Notes: generated from the sequence alone by a model not told the origin. Shown: positions 27,889-36,746, numbered from the stretch's first letter. The stretch is 64,000 bases of DNA from DAHUYF01 sp035553515 (GCA_035553515.1 DATNDG010000002.1:4234-68233); one strand, 5' to 3'. Translations and numbers: made by a program.

Positions 27889-28959
27889 CTAGCGCTGTTT
27901 CGCGGCGCGCGGCTTTTCCGCCGCCAGCAGCTTCGCCTTGCGCTCGGCGCCCCAGCGATAGCCGCCGAGCGCGCCATCCTCGCGGACCACACGGTGGCAC
28001 GGGATGACGAGTGCCGCGTGGTTATGTGCGCAGGCATTGGCGACCGCGCGCACCGCCTTGGGTTTCCCGATCCGCTTGGCGACCTCTGCGTAAGACGCGG
28101 TCTTGCCATAGGGGATCTTCTGCAAGGCGCGCCAGACGCGCCATTGGAAGGCGGTCGCCTGAAGATCGAGCGGCAGGTCGAGATCGGAAGCGCTGCCATC
28201 GAGATGTGCCAGGATCGGCCGGAGCCAGCGGCCGAGCGCGTCCTCGTCGCGCTCTATCGTGGCCGCGGCGTATTCCTCGCGCAGCGCGTGTTCGAGCCCC
28301 TCATCATTGTCGCCGAGGCTCACCGCAGCGATGCCGCGCTCGGTCGCCGCCACCAGCACGCGTCCCAGCGCGCAGCGGGCGATGGCGAAGGCGATGGTCA
28401 TGCCTTGGCCGCGCTTGCGATAGGTGGCGGGCGTCATGCCGAGCTGTGCGTCGGAGCGCTCATAGAGCCGCGAGGAGGAGCCGTATCCCGCCTCGTAGAG
28501 CGCGCCGGCGACGCCCTCGCCGCGGTGGAGCCCCGCCTTGACGCGCGCCAGTCTCCGCGCGTCGGCGAAGGCGCGCGGGCTGATGCCGAGCTGGCGCTTG
28601 AAGAGACGCTGAAGCTGATGCGCGCTGGTGCCGAGCTCGGCGGCAAGCCGGCCAACGCTCGGCGCACCGCCCTCGCCCTCGGCGAGCGCCTCGTCGATCA
28701 GCCGGCAGGCCTGGCGTACGCGCTCGGCGCCGGGATCGCTCGCCTGCTGCTCATGCGGACGGCAGCGGCGGCACGGCCGATAGCCCGCCCGCTCCGCCGC
28801 TTCGGGCAGCGGGAAGAAACGGACATTCTCGCGCAGCGGCCGGCGGCTCGGGCAGGAGGGGCGGCAATAGACGCCGGTGGTGGTGACGGCGTAGACGAAG
28901 GCGCCATCCGCGGCGCGGGTGCGGCTCGCGACGGCGTTCCAGTATTGCTGTTCGACCAT
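27889..28959 (-). CDS. ada: Bifunctional Ada: DNA methyl-phosphotriester repair / O6-methylguanine methyltransferase and regulator
   Basis: 356 residues. The N-terminal zinc domain contains the methyl-acceptor Cys in TTGVYCRPSCPSRRP and the second pair in CRRCRPH. An AraC-type HTH follows (LAAELGTSAHQLQRLFKRQL with GISPRAFADARR). The C-terminal methyltransferase domain has YGKTASYAEVAKRIGKPKAV and the active site IPCHRVVREDGALGGYRWG. ATG 28959 gives a complete N-terminal domain; ATG 28995, with GAGGGG upstream, is equally possible and adds 12 residues. Open frame further upstream is not coding. Confidence 0.94.
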   Translation of the reverse strand: MVEQQYWNAVASRTRAADGAFVYAVTTTGVYCRPSCPSRRPLRENVRFFPLPEAAERAGYRPCRRCRPHEQQASDPGAERVRQACRLIDEALAEGEGGAPSVGRLAAELGTSAHQLQRLFKRQLGISPRAFADARRLARVKAGLHRGEGVAGALYEAGYGSSSRLYERSDAQLGMTPATYRKRGQGMTIAFAIARCALGRVLVAATERGIAAVSLGDNDEGLEHALREEYAAATIERDEDALGRWLRPILAHLDGSASDLDLPLDLQATAFQWRVWRALQKIPYGKTASYAEVAKRIGKPKAVRAVANACAHNHAALVIPCHRVVREDGALGGYRWGAERKAKLLAAEKPRAAKQR

Positions 28960-29084
28960 GGCATTCTTCCCGTGGCGGAGATGATGCCCTGTCATATCGG
29001 AGCCCCTCGGCCGCATTCTATCCGAGTTGGGACGGCAATATCCGGATCTCCTCCAAGCGGGGGCGGGCGTCCCGGCGCGCTCTC

Positions 29085-30398
29085 TCAGGCGCGATCGACC
29101 AGATGCAGGAACGAGCCCATTACGCGGCCCGCGATGCGGCCGGCCGGACCCAGCGCGCCGCCATCGGCATCGCTCGCGGCGAAAAGCGGCGCGCCCTCGC
29201 CTTCGCCCAGGATCGTCGCGTAATGGTATTCGTGGCCGCGAAATCCGGCACCTGCCGCGCCTAAGGGGCCGGAAGCGGCGAGCCGGGCCTGGCGGTAGCC
29301 GAGCTGCCGCCGCCGCTCGGCGAAGCTGGTTTCGAGCGGCAGCAGACCGGCCATCGCATGGCGCGCGCCGGCCGCGTCGATGAGGCCGCGCCCGAGCGCC
29401 ATGTAGCCGCCGCACTCGCCATAGAGGAGAGCGCCGCGGTCTGCCGCCTTGGCAAGCCCGGTGAGAAAGCGGTGATTGCCGGCGAGCTTGCCGGCATGCA
29501 GCTCCGGATACCCGCCCGGCAGAAAGACCGCCGTCGCGTCGGCGGCCGGTGCCTCGTCGGCAAGCGGCGAGAAGAGGCTGAGCTCGGCACCGGCGCTGCG
29601 CCAGCCTTCGAGCATCGCCGGATAGGCAAAGGCGAAGGCGACGTCGCTGGCGATGGCGAGGCGCTGGCCGAGCGGCGGCAGCGGCTGCGCCGGGGGCAGT
29701 GCGGCAAGCGTGCTGCTGCGCGCCAGCGCCGCGAGCCGCGCGACGTCGACGGCGGCGCCGACGAGCGTCGCGGCGCGGTCGAGAAAGCCATCGAGGTCGG
29801 GATGTTCGGATGCCTGCACCAGGCCCAGATGCCGCTCCGGCAGCGCCAGCTCGGCGTGGCGCGGCACATGGCCGAGGATCGGCAGCCCCGGCAGCGCGGT
29901 GCGCACCGAATTTTCCAACATCGCCGCATGGCGCGGCCCGCCCACGCGATTGAAGATGACGCCAGCGACGGGCACGTCGGGGCGGTGGCTGATGAAGCCG
30001 CGCAAGAGCGCCGCCGCCGAGCCGGCCTGGCCGGCGACGTCGACCACCAGCGCCACCGGCCAGCCGGTCAGCGCCGCGAGATCGCCCGTCGAGCCGCGGC
30101 CCTTCTCACCCGCCCCGTCGAAGAGGCCCATCGCGCCTTCGCACAGCACCAGCTCCGCGCCGCGCTCGAGCGCGGCGACCAGCGCGGCGATGGTCTCGCG
30201 CCGCATCGCCCAGGCATCGAGATTGTGGCAGGGCGTGCCGGAGGCTGCGGCGTGGAAAGCGGGGTCGATGTAGTCGGGGCCGGCCTTAGCCGAGGCGATG
30301 CGCTTGCCGGTGCGGCGGAAATGGCGCAGCAGCGCGAGCGTCAGCGTCGTCTTGCCGCTGGCCGAGGCGGGGGCGGCGAGGATAAGCCCGCCGCTCAC
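29085..30398 (-). CDS. cobB: Cobyrinic acid a,c-diamide synthase
   Basis: 437 residues. ATP-dependent amidase of cobalamin synthesis with an N-terminal P-loop-like domain (LILAAPASASGKTTLTLALL, then KAGPDYIDPAFH) and a C-terminal glutamine amidotransferase domain (AVFLPGGYPELHAGKLAGNH, GALLYGECGGYMALGRGLID with the catalytic Cys). The start is a GTG at 30398 overlapping the Sco1-gene stop as GTGA. No other cobalamin gene is in the window, so its pathway partners lie elsewhere or it salvages intermediates. Confidence 0.93.
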   Translation of the reverse strand: MSGGLILAAPASASGKTTLTLALLRHFRRTGKRIASAKAGPDYIDPAFHAAASGTPCHNLDAWAMRRETIAALVAALERGAELVLCEGAMGLFDGAGEKGRGSTGDLAALTGWPVALVVDVAGQAGSAAALLRGFISHRPDVPVAGVIFNRVGGPRHAAMLENSVRTALPGLPILGHVPRHAELALPERHLGLVQASEHPDLDGFLDRAATLVGAAVDVARLAALARSSTLAALPPAQPLPPLGQRLAIASDVAFAFAYPAMLEGWRSAGAELSLFSPLADEAPAADATAVFLPGGYPELHAGKLAGNHRFLTGLAKAADRGALLYGECGGYMALGRGLIDAAGARHAMAGLLPLETSFAERRRQLGYRQARLAASGPLGAAGAGFRGHEYHYATILGEGEGAPLFAASDADGGALGPAGRIAGRVMGSFLHLVDRA

Positions 30399-30994
30399 AG
30401 ATATTTCTTGATCGCGGCGGCCATCTGGTCGGCGCTGACCTCCGGCCCAAAATGCGCCAGGTATTTGCCGTCGCGGCCCATGAGATAGATGAAGGCGGAG
30501 TGGTCCATCGAATAGTCGTCCGGACCGCTGCCCTTCACCTTCTGAAAATAGACGCGATAGGCTTTGGCCGCAGCGGCGATCTCGGTAGGCGTGCCGGTGA
30601 GCGCCACCAGCCGCGGCGTGAAGTTCGCGGCATAGGCCTTCATCTGCGCCGGCGTATCGCGTGCCGGGTCAACGGTGATGAAGATCGGTTGCACCGCATC
30701 GGCCGTCGCGCCGAGTTTGTCGAGCGCTGCGGTCATGGTGTTGAGCGCGGCGGGGCAGGCATCCGGGCAGTAGGTGTAGCCGAAATACACCAGCATCAGC
30801 TTGCCGCGAAAATCGTTGTCGTGGCGGAGGACGCCGTTCTGGTCGGTGAGCGTGAACGGACCGCCGATCGATACGCCGACGACGCCGCCTGCGCTGCCGG
30901 TCTGGTTCCACAAGTAATCGAAGGAGAAGGCCCCGAGAATGAAGGCGAGGCCGACCAGGAAGATGATAAGGCCGCGGCGGACGGGAGGAGACAT
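30395..30994 (-). CDS. SCO1/SenC family copper chaperone
   Basis: 199 residues. One N-terminal membrane helix (RRGLIIFLVGLAFILGAFSF) anchors a periplasmic thioredoxin-fold domain. The copper ligands are in YTYCPDACPAAL (CxxxC) and the distal His in YSMDHSAFIYLMG. Such proteins deliver copper to cytochrome c oxidase Cu-A or act as thiol reductants. No oxidase gene is near. Overlaps cobB by four bases. Confidence 0.92.
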   Translation of the reverse strand: MSPPVRRGLIIFLVGLAFILGAFSFDYLWNQTGSAGGVVGVSIGGPFTLTDQNGVLRHDNDFRGKLMLVYFGYTYCPDACPAALNTMTAALDKLGATADAVQPIFITVDPARDTPAQMKAYAANFTPRLVALTGTPTEIAAAAKAYRVYFQKVKGSGPDDYSMDHSAFIYLMGRDGKYLAHFGPEVSADQMAAAIKKYL

Positions 30995-31035
30995 GACCTG
31001 ATCCTGCTCCCGGCCGCCCGCCGCGGCCTATCGGC

Positions 31036-31371
31036 TTAGGACTTCTTCTCGGGTGCCGGCGCCGGGGTCGGGGCCGGAGCCGGAGTGGCCGGCGCAGCCT
31101 TCTTCTCGGGCATCGCCTTCATGTCCTTCATGCCATTCATGGCCTTGGCGCTCTTGGCTTTCGCCTTCTTCTCCGCCTTGTGCATGGGCTTGTGCGTCGC
31201 CTTGGCCATCGGCTTGTGCTGGAACTTGCCGGGGTTGGCGAGGCAGTCCTTCATGTTCTGGGATTGCCAGGCGAAGTCGTAGCAGCTGAACTTGTGCGGG
31301 GCCGCGAGCGCCGGGGTAGCCAGCAATGCTGCCGCCGCGAGAGCGGCCAGCAAAGATACGGATTTACGCAT
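31036..31371 (-). CDS. Small exported Lys/Ala/Met-rich protein of unknown function
   Basis: 111 residues. A clear signal peptide (MRKSVSLLAALAAAALLATP, cleaved after ALA) precedes APHKFSCYDFAWQSQNMKDC, with two cysteines that could form a disulfide, then a low-complexity tail of KPM/KAK/MKDM units and Pro-Ala repeats ending EKKS. AGGAGGAA lies before the ATG at 31371. The tail rich in Met, His and Lys could bind copper, and the gene is upstream of a Sco1-type copper chaperone on the same strand; that link is inference only. Confidence 0.7.
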   Translation of the reverse strand: MRKSVSLLAALAAAALLATPALAAPHKFSCYDFAWQSQNMKDCLANPGKFQHKPMAKATHKPMHKAEKKAKAKSAKAMNGMKDMKAMPEKKAAPATPAPAPTPAPAPEKKS

Positions 31372-31388
31372 AAGAAAGTTCCTCCTCG

Positions 31389-31415
31389 AAAAAAGGCGCG
31401 CCACTATAGCGCGCC
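31389..31415 (-). terminator. Intrinsic terminator after the sigma factor gene
   Basis: On the minus strand a perfect 7-bp stem GGCGCGC / GCGCGCC with a seven-base loop is followed by six T residues. It separates the sigma factor gene from the small exported protein gene. Confidence 0.8.
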
Positions 31416-31434
31416 TTCCCCGGGAGCCGCCAGA

Positions 31435-33087
31435 TCAGCGCTCGACGAAGCTCGCCAAGGTCCGGCCATGCGTGCGCTGGGCCAGCTTCTTGAGCGCCTT
31501 CGCCTCGATCTGGCGAATGCGCTCGCGCGTGACCTGATATTTGCGGCCGACCTCTTCCAGCGTGTGCTCGCCGCCCTGGCCGACGCCGAAACGCAGGCGC
31601 AGGATGTCGGCTTCGCGCGGCGACAGCCGCGACAGTGCATCGTCGGTCGCGGCGCGCAGCTCGGCCTGCGCCGCGGCCTCATGCGGCATCACTGCGCCGT
31701 CATCGGCGATGAGGTCGCCGATGGTGGCATCGCCATCCTCGCTGAGCGGCGCATCGAGACTGACGGGGTCGCGCACCAGCTCGATCACCGCGCGGACCTT
31801 GGCGACCGGCACGCCCAGCCGGGCCGCCAGCTCGGCCTCATTCGGCTCGCGGCCGAGCTCGGCCAGGAGCTGATGCTGCGCGCGCATCACCCGCCGCGCC
31901 TCGTCGGTCATGTGCGACGGGATGCGGATCAGATGGCCCTGATCGACGAGGGCGCGCGTGCAGGCCTGGCGGATCCACCACGTCGCATAGGTCGAGAATT
32001 TGTAGCCGCGGCGCCAGTCGAATTTCTCGACCGCGCGCATCAGCCCGATATTGCCTTCCTGGATGAGATCCATGAGCGGCAGGCCGCGATTGACGTGGCG
32101 GCGCGCGATCCAGGCGACCAGGCGCAGATTGGCCTGGATCATCTCCTGCTTGGCGCGCTCGGCCTCGCGAGCGCCGCGCTGCAGCTCGGTCACCAGGGCG
32201 CGGAATGCCGACAGGCTCTGGCCCGTCTCGCGGCTCACCGTCTCGATCTCGTCGACGAGCAGGCGCGCCGTCTCGCCGTGACGGCGACGGAAGTTCGGCC
32301 AGGGCGCGGTCTGGCGCCGCGTCATCGATGCGTACCAGGCGCGTGCGCCGGCGGCCTTGAGGTAGCCCTCGAGGAAGAGCTTGCGATCAACCTTGGCCTG
32401 ATCGACGAGCCGGGCGAGGCGACCTTCGCGCTCCATCAGCCGGCGGCTGAGCTCCTTGAGGCGAAGCGCCAGCTCATCAATGCGCTCGGGATGAAGAACG
32501 ACGGTCGAGAGCGCTGCGGCGAGCGCCGGCGCGCTGCGGCTCTTGCGCGCGCGATCGAAGGCGCGCAGCACCGGGCGCATCAGCGCCGCCTCGAGCTCGG
32601 CCAGTGGGGCCGCGCCCTCTTCGTCGAGGCTGCCAGCCGCCGCCGGGGCGGTCGAGCTGGAGCCATTGGCTCCGGCGGCGCGCCGCGCCTGCGTGGCGGC
32701 GAGATCGATGACGTCGCGCAATGCCATGGTCTGCTCGCGCAGCGCCTTGGCCCATTGGGTGATCGACTTGCGCAGCAGCGGGCTGCGGTGGAGCGCGCCC
32801 AGCACCGCGGCCTGGCCGGCCTCGATGCGCTGCGCCAGCGCCACTTCCCCCTCGCGCGACAGCAGGTCGGCTTCGGAGATTTCCTGGAGATACCGGCGCA
32901 GCGGATCGGCGGACCGGCCGAGATCGATCTCGGCCAGGTTGCCGCGCACCGAAACCGGCTCGCCCGCGGCCTCGCGGGCAGGCCGGCTCTGCGGCTCCTC
33001 GTGAACCTCAGGGTGGTCTGACCGGGACATGCTCTCCGCAGCCGGCTGCTGGTCGAGCGCCTCGGCGCCAGCGAAATTGGCCCGCAT
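31435..33087 (-). CDS. RpoD-like sigma-70 family factor lacking region 1.1
   Basis: 550 residues. Region 1.2 is DPLRRYLQEISEADLLSREG; a charged insert of roughly 190 residues follows; region 2 contains NLRLVAWIARRHVNRGLPLM, DLIQEGNIGLMRAVEKFDWR and YATWWIRQACTRALVDQGHL; region 3 and region 4.2 (EEVGRKYQVTRERIRQIEAK) follow. The residues that read the -10 (Q and T of RQACTRA) and -35 (RERIRQIE) elements agree with RpoD, so it should use similar promoters. It lacks the acidic region 1.1 and is shorter and more divergent than alphaproteobacterial RpoD, so it is probably a second, RpoD-like factor. Ends at an intrinsic terminator. Confidence 0.88.
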   Translation of the reverse strand: MRANFAGAEALDQQPAAESMSRSDHPEVHEEPQSRPAREAAGEPVSVRGNLAEIDLGRSADPLRRYLQEISEADLLSREGEVALAQRIEAGQAAVLGALHRSPLLRKSITQWAKALREQTMALRDVIDLAATQARRAAGANGSSSTAPAAAGSLDEEGAAPLAELEAALMRPVLRAFDRARKSRSAPALAAALSTVVLHPERIDELALRLKELSRRLMEREGRLARLVDQAKVDRKLFLEGYLKAAGARAWYASMTRRQTAPWPNFRRRHGETARLLVDEIETVSRETGQSLSAFRALVTELQRGAREAERAKQEMIQANLRLVAWIARRHVNRGLPLMDLIQEGNIGLMRAVEKFDWRRGYKFSTYATWWIRQACTRALVDQGHLIRIPSHMTDEARRVMRAQHQLLAELGREPNEAELAARLGVPVAKVRAVIELVRDPVSLDAPLSEDGDATIGDLIADDGAVMPHEAAAQAELRAATDDALSRLSPREADILRLRFGVGQGGEHTLEEVGRKYQVTRERIRQIEAKALKKLAQRTHGRTLASFVER

Positions 33088-33208
33088 ATTTAAGTCTCTC
33101 GCGCTTTTCCGGTGTGTCCGCCGGGAACCCTATCTGGGGCCCGACGGGTCAAGTGTGACGGCAGGAATATGGTCGGTTCTGCCGGTCTTGGGAAGCCTGA
33201 AATGTGGG

Positions 33209-34078
33209 TTAACGATGCTTTCGTGGCCCACTTTCCCCCCTGGCGGGCGCCGCCCCGCCCTCCCCAGGGGTAAGCCCCAGTCTTTCTGCCAGCGCGCGGG
33301 CGTCCGCCGGCGCCCGGATTTTGGCGTCGTTATCGAAATAGACGAAGACATCGAGCCCCTGCGCGGCCCAGCGCCGCACCCGCCGGGCCCAGCTGGCGAG
33401 CGCCGGCGGATCGTAACCGCTGGCATAGAGCTCGGTCGCGCCATGCAAGCGGAGGTAGACAAAGTCGGCGGTCGCCATGTCGAAGCGCGGCCATTCCGGC
33501 GCATCGGCGATCACTAGCGCCACGCCCCAGCGGCGCAGCAGCTTCGCCACCTCCGGGGCGCGAAAGCTCTCATGCCGGACCTCGAGAGCATAGCGCAGCG
33601 GGCAAAGCGCCGCTGGCTCGAGCAGGGTCCTGCCACCCAGGATCCGGCGGTTGCGGCGCCGCGCCAGCCGCGCCGCGCCGGCGGTGTCCCGCGGCAGCAG
33701 CGCCAGGAAGCTTTCGAGCCGCCCGGCGTCGAAGGGCATGGCCGCAGGAAGCTGCCAGAGAATGGGGCCCAGCTTCGCCCCCAGCCCCAGCAGGCCCTGG
33801 GCGAAGAAGGTCGCCAGCGGCTGCTCGACGTCCTTGAGCTTTTTCATATGCGTGATAAAGCGGGCGCCCTTGACGGCAAAGACGAAATCCTCGGGCGTCT
33901 CGGCGACCCAGCGCCGGAAGCTCGCCGGCGTCTTCAGCGAATAGAAGGTACCGTTGACCTCGATGGTGCCGAAGCTCCGGCTGGCATGAGCGAGCCAGAG
34001 CCGCTGAGGCAGGCCCGGCGGATAGAAGCTCCCGCGCCAGGAGGGATAGACCCAGCCGGAGATGCCGATGCGGATCAT
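33209..34078 (-). CDS. DUF72 (YecE-like) family protein
   Basis: 289 residues with a TIM-barrel-like pattern. It begins MIRIGISGWVYPSWRGSFYP and continues ASRSFGTIEVNGTFYSLKTP, FVFAVKGARFITHMKKL, ALEVRHESF and DFVYLRLHG, all DUF72 landmarks. The function is not established. The ATG at 34078 is preferred over a TTG four codons upstream. Confidence 0.88.
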   Translation of the reverse strand: MIRIGISGWVYPSWRGSFYPPGLPQRLWLAHASRSFGTIEVNGTFYSLKTPASFRRWVAETPEDFVFAVKGARFITHMKKLKDVEQPLATFFAQGLLGLGAKLGPILWQLPAAMPFDAGRLESFLALLPRDTAGAARLARRRNRRILGGRTLLEPAALCPLRYALEVRHESFRAPEVAKLLRRWGVALVIADAPEWPRFDMATADFVYLRLHGATELYASGYDPPALASWARRVRRWAAQGLDVFVYFDNDAKIRAPADARALAERLGLTPGEGGAAPARGESGPRKHR

Positions 34079-34125
34079 GCGTTCCGTCAACGGCAGATCG
34101 CGAGCGAAGGCTGCCCCTGGCCGCC

Positions 34126-35019
34126 TCAGGCGTTGTAGGTCACCGCGCCGGTCGCCGCGATGTCGTAGCCGCCGAGCTCGGCAGCGTGGCGCGCGAAGGC
34201 CTCGCTGCGGGTAAAGCCCAGCAGGCGCTGGACCGGCGGCTCGAAATAGCTGCGCCGCCGCAGCGCCAGATCGAAGCGCTCCCAGCGCAGCGGCAGGAAA
34301 TCGAGGCGGAAATGATGCGCGACGCCGCGCACGGCCATTCCGGCATCCGCTTTGCCGTCGAGGATGGCGGCGGCGACCTCGCTTTCGGTGAGCGCCGGCG
34401 GATCGACCACCAACAGGCCTTCAAAACGCTGTTTCGCCTGATCCAGCAGCTGCCGCAGCAGGATCTGCGCCCCGGCGCCTTCCTGCCGCGGCACCAGCCG
34501 AATTCCCGGCCGGGCGAGATCGGCGATACCGGCAAGACGCTGCGGGTTGCCCCGGGCGACCACGAGACCTTGCTCGCGCTTAGCCCATTCGATGAGCACG
34601 ATGTCGGCGAGTCCCCCCGTCGCCTGCACCGCCGGCACATTATGGATCCCGGTCCGGGCATCGAGGATGTGCAGGCCCGCGACCATCGCCTTGTCGGCGG
34701 CGAGGCGGGCGAGACCGTCCTCGCTGCCGCCGGTGAGCAGCGCCAGCTCGGAGCCCGACGCCCGCAGCGCCCATTCGAGCAGCGGATCATGGCTGCCGGC
34801 GACGACCGCGGGCGCGCGCCGCAGCTCCGCGCCTTCGAAATCCAGCTGGCTCGTCACCCAAAGATCGATCAACCGACGCGGGAATAGCAGCTTGCCCGTG
34901 ACGCGCGAGCAGGGGATTTGCCGGTTGCGCACGAGCTCGTAAATCGTGCGCTCCTTCAAGCGCAGATAAGCGGCGACTTCCTGGGTATTAAGGTATTCGG
35001 CGGCGAGGGCGTCCTGCAT
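34126..35019 (-). CDS. Transcriptional regulator: excisionase-type HTH fused to a periplasmic-binding-protein-like domain
   Basis: 297 residues. Residues 8-55 form a MerR/excisionase-type HTH (YLNTQEVAAYLRLKERTIYE, then LVRNRQIPCSRVTGKLLFPR). The rest is a PBP-like domain (LALLTGGSEDGLARLAADKA, RLVPRQEGAGAQILLRQLLD, DGKADAGMAVRGVAHHFRLD) related to oxyanion/molybdate-type binding proteins. It probably binds a small anion and controls the divergent OFA transporter gene, with an operator candidate between them. The ligand is not known. Confidence 0.82.
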   Translation of the reverse strand: MQDALAAEYLNTQEVAAYLRLKERTIYELVRNRQIPCSRVTGKLLFPRRLIDLWVTSQLDFEGAELRRAPAVVAGSHDPLLEWALRASGSELALLTGGSEDGLARLAADKAMVAGLHILDARTGIHNVPAVQATGGLADIVLIEWAKREQGLVVARGNPQRLAGIADLARPGIRLVPRQEGAGAQILLRQLLDQAKQRFEGLLVVDPPALTESEVAAAILDGKADAGMAVRGVAHHFRLDFLPLRWERFDLALRRRSYFEPPVQRLLGFTRSEAFARHAAELGGYDIAATGAVTYNA

Positions 35020-35032
35020 TTAGCTGCGAATT

Positions 35033-35059
35033 ATTGCGTAATTTACATATTGCCGCAAT
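35033..35059. promoter_or_regulatory. Palindromic operator candidate between regulator and OFA transporter
   Basis: Arms ATTGCG (35033-35038) and CGCAAT (35054-35059) are perfect inverted copies around a 15-base AT-rich centre. This is the only AT-rich stretch in the divergent region and starts 14 bases upstream of the regulator ATG, so it may serve autoregulation and control of the transporter. Confidence 0.45.
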
Positions 35060-35168
35060 ACGAGTCTTCCCCGCATAGTCGATAGCAACAAGAACTGGCC
35101 AGGCGCAAATGGAGGCCGCAAGCGCGGCGACCGGGCCAAGAACAGGGGTTAGTCGTGGAGGGAACGAA

Positions 35169-36530
35169 ATGTCCATTCTAAGCAGAGAGCGAACCATTGC
35201 CCCGCCGGGCTACAGCCGCTGGCTGATCCCGCCGGCGGCGCTGTGCGTGCATTTGTGCATCGGGCAAGCCTACGCCTTCAGCGTGTTCAACCTGCCAATG
35301 ACCAAGCTTCTCGGCATCAGCAAATCGGTGCCGGGCGATTGGGCGCTCACCGAACTCGGCTGGATCTTCAGCCTGGCTATTTTCTTCCTTGGCGTTTCGG
35401 CGGCCTTGCTCGGTCGCTGGGTGGAAGAAGGCGGTCCGCGCAAGGCCATGTTCACGGCAGCGCTGTGCTGGGCCGGCGGCTTCATCATTTCCGCATTCGG
35501 CGTCTACATCCACAACATCTGGGTCATCTACTTCGGTTACGGCATTTTGGGCGGTTTCGGCCTCGGCATCGGCTACATCTCGCCGGTCTCGACCCTGATC
35601 AAGTGGTTCCCAGACCGGCCCGGCATGGCCACCGGCATGGCGATCATGGGCTTCGGCGGCGGCGCCTTCATCGCTTCGCCGCTCTCGGTCTGGCTGATGC
35701 ACAGGTTCTCGACACCGACCCATGTCGGCGTCGCCGAGACCTTCATCGTGCTGGGCGTGGTCTATTTCTGCTTCATGATGGTGGGCGCCGCGCTCGTGCG
35801 CATTCCCGCGCCCGGCTGGAAGCCCGAGGGCTATGTCGCGCCGGTGCAGCCGAAGAAGCTCGTCACCACCAAGGACGTCTACGTCTATGACGCCCTCAAG
35901 ACCCCGCAATTCTGGCTGATCTGGTGGGTGCTCTGCCTCAACGTCACCGCCGGCATCGGCGTGCTCGGCCAGGCCTCGGCGATGAGCCAGGAGATGTTCC
36001 CGGGCCACATCACTCCCGTGGCCGCCGCCGGTTTCGTCGGGCTGATGAGCCTCTTCAACATGGGCGGGCGGTTCTGCTGGGCGACGATCTCCGACTATCT
36101 CGGCCGCAAGAACACATATTTCGTGTTCTTCGTCCTCGGCACGATCCTCTACTCCATCGTGCCGACGGCGGGCAGCCTCGGCAGCGTCGAGCTGTTCGTC
36201 GTCTGCTTCCTGATCATCATCAGCATGTATGGTGGCGGCTTCTCCACCGTGCCGGCCTATCTCAAGGACATGTTCGGCACGCGCTATGTCGGCGCCATCC
36301 ACGGTCTGCTGCTGACCGCCTGGTCGATGGCCGGCATATTCGGCCCGGTGCTGGTGAACTACATCCGCGCCTACAACGTCGCGCATGGTGTCGCCAAGGC
36401 GCAGGCCTACAACACCACCATGTACGTCATGGCCGTGCTGCTGGTGATCGGCTTCATCTGCAACTACTTCGTCAAGGCGGTGCATGAGCGCTACCACATG
36501 AAGCTGCGCGAAGCCGAAGCGTCGGCCTGA
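35169..36530 (+). CDS. OFA-family MFS transporter (oxalate/formate antiporter type)
   Basis: 453 residues with about twelve helices. It has the OFA pattern: LCVHLCIGQAYAFSVFNLPM in helix 1, GYGILGGFGLGIGYISPVST then LIKWFPDRPGMATGMAIMGF, and GFVGLMSLFNMGGRFCWATI with SDYLGRKNTYF. It exchanges or imports small carboxylates; oxalate, formate or a related acid is possible but not provable. GGAGGG before the ATG at 35169 decides the start over an ATG at 35109. Divergent from the HTH-PBP regulator and followed by a 42-aa membrane protein. Confidence 0.9.
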   Translation: MSILSRERTIAPPGYSRWLIPPAALCVHLCIGQAYAFSVFNLPMTKLLGISKSVPGDWALTELGWIFSLAIFFLGVSAALLGRWVEEGGPRKAMFTAALCWAGGFIISAFGVYIHNIWVIYFGYGILGGFGLGIGYISPVSTLIKWFPDRPGMATGMAIMGFGGGAFIASPLSVWLMHRFSTPTHVGVAETFIVLGVVYFCFMMVGAALVRIPAPGWKPEGYVAPVQPKKLVTTKDVYVYDALKTPQFWLIWWVLCLNVTAGIGVLGQASAMSQEMFPGHITPVAAAGFVGLMSLFNMGGRFCWATISDYLGRKNTYFVFFVLGTILYSIVPTAGSLGSVELFVVCFLIIISMYGGGFSTVPAYLKDMFGTRYVGAIHGLLLTAWSMAGIFGPVLVNYIRAYNVAHGVAKAQAYNTTMYVMAVLLVIGFICNYFVKAVHERYHMKLREAEASA

Positions 36531-36547
36531 GGACAGGGGAGGAAATC

Positions 36548-36676
36548 ATGCAACAAGCATCGCATCAGGACGCCGGGAACGTAGTGAAGCTCATCCTCGC
36601 CTGGGGCTTCGTCGGCATTCCCTTCGCCTGGGGAGTCATTCAGACGCTGATCAACGCGATGAAGCTTTTCCAGTAG
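36548..36676 (+). CDS. Single-helix microprotein, putative small subunit of the OFA transporter, 42 aa
   Basis: The frame begins MQQASHQDAGNVVKLILAWG and continues FVGIPFAWGVIQTLINAMKL, ending FQ. It has a polar N-terminus and one transmembrane helix from about residue 13 to 40 with two tryptophans. GGGGAGGAAATC gives a very strong ribosome site, and it starts 17 bases after the transporter stop. Short membrane proteins of this size are known directly after OFA transporters and are sometimes named MFS transporter small subunit; a role in assembly or activity of the transporter is inference. Confidence 0.75.
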   Translation: MQQASHQDAGNVVKLILAWGFVGIPFAWGVIQTLINAMKLFQ

Positions 36677-36746
36677 CGCATCGCACGATCAGGTGACCGC
36701 GCCGTTGGAGGGCGCCGGTCGCGGTTCTGCCGACCCTGCGGTCGGC

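Noticed and set aside
35178..36497. 439-codon minus-strand frame opposite the OFA transporter
   Set aside because: Asp/His/Glu-rich shadow without any domain pattern; the plus strand encodes a clear transporter.
36677..36746. Terminator after the OFA microprotein gene
   Set aside because: GC-rich partial symmetry is present (ACCGCG/CGCGGT), but there is no T tract and pairing is poor.
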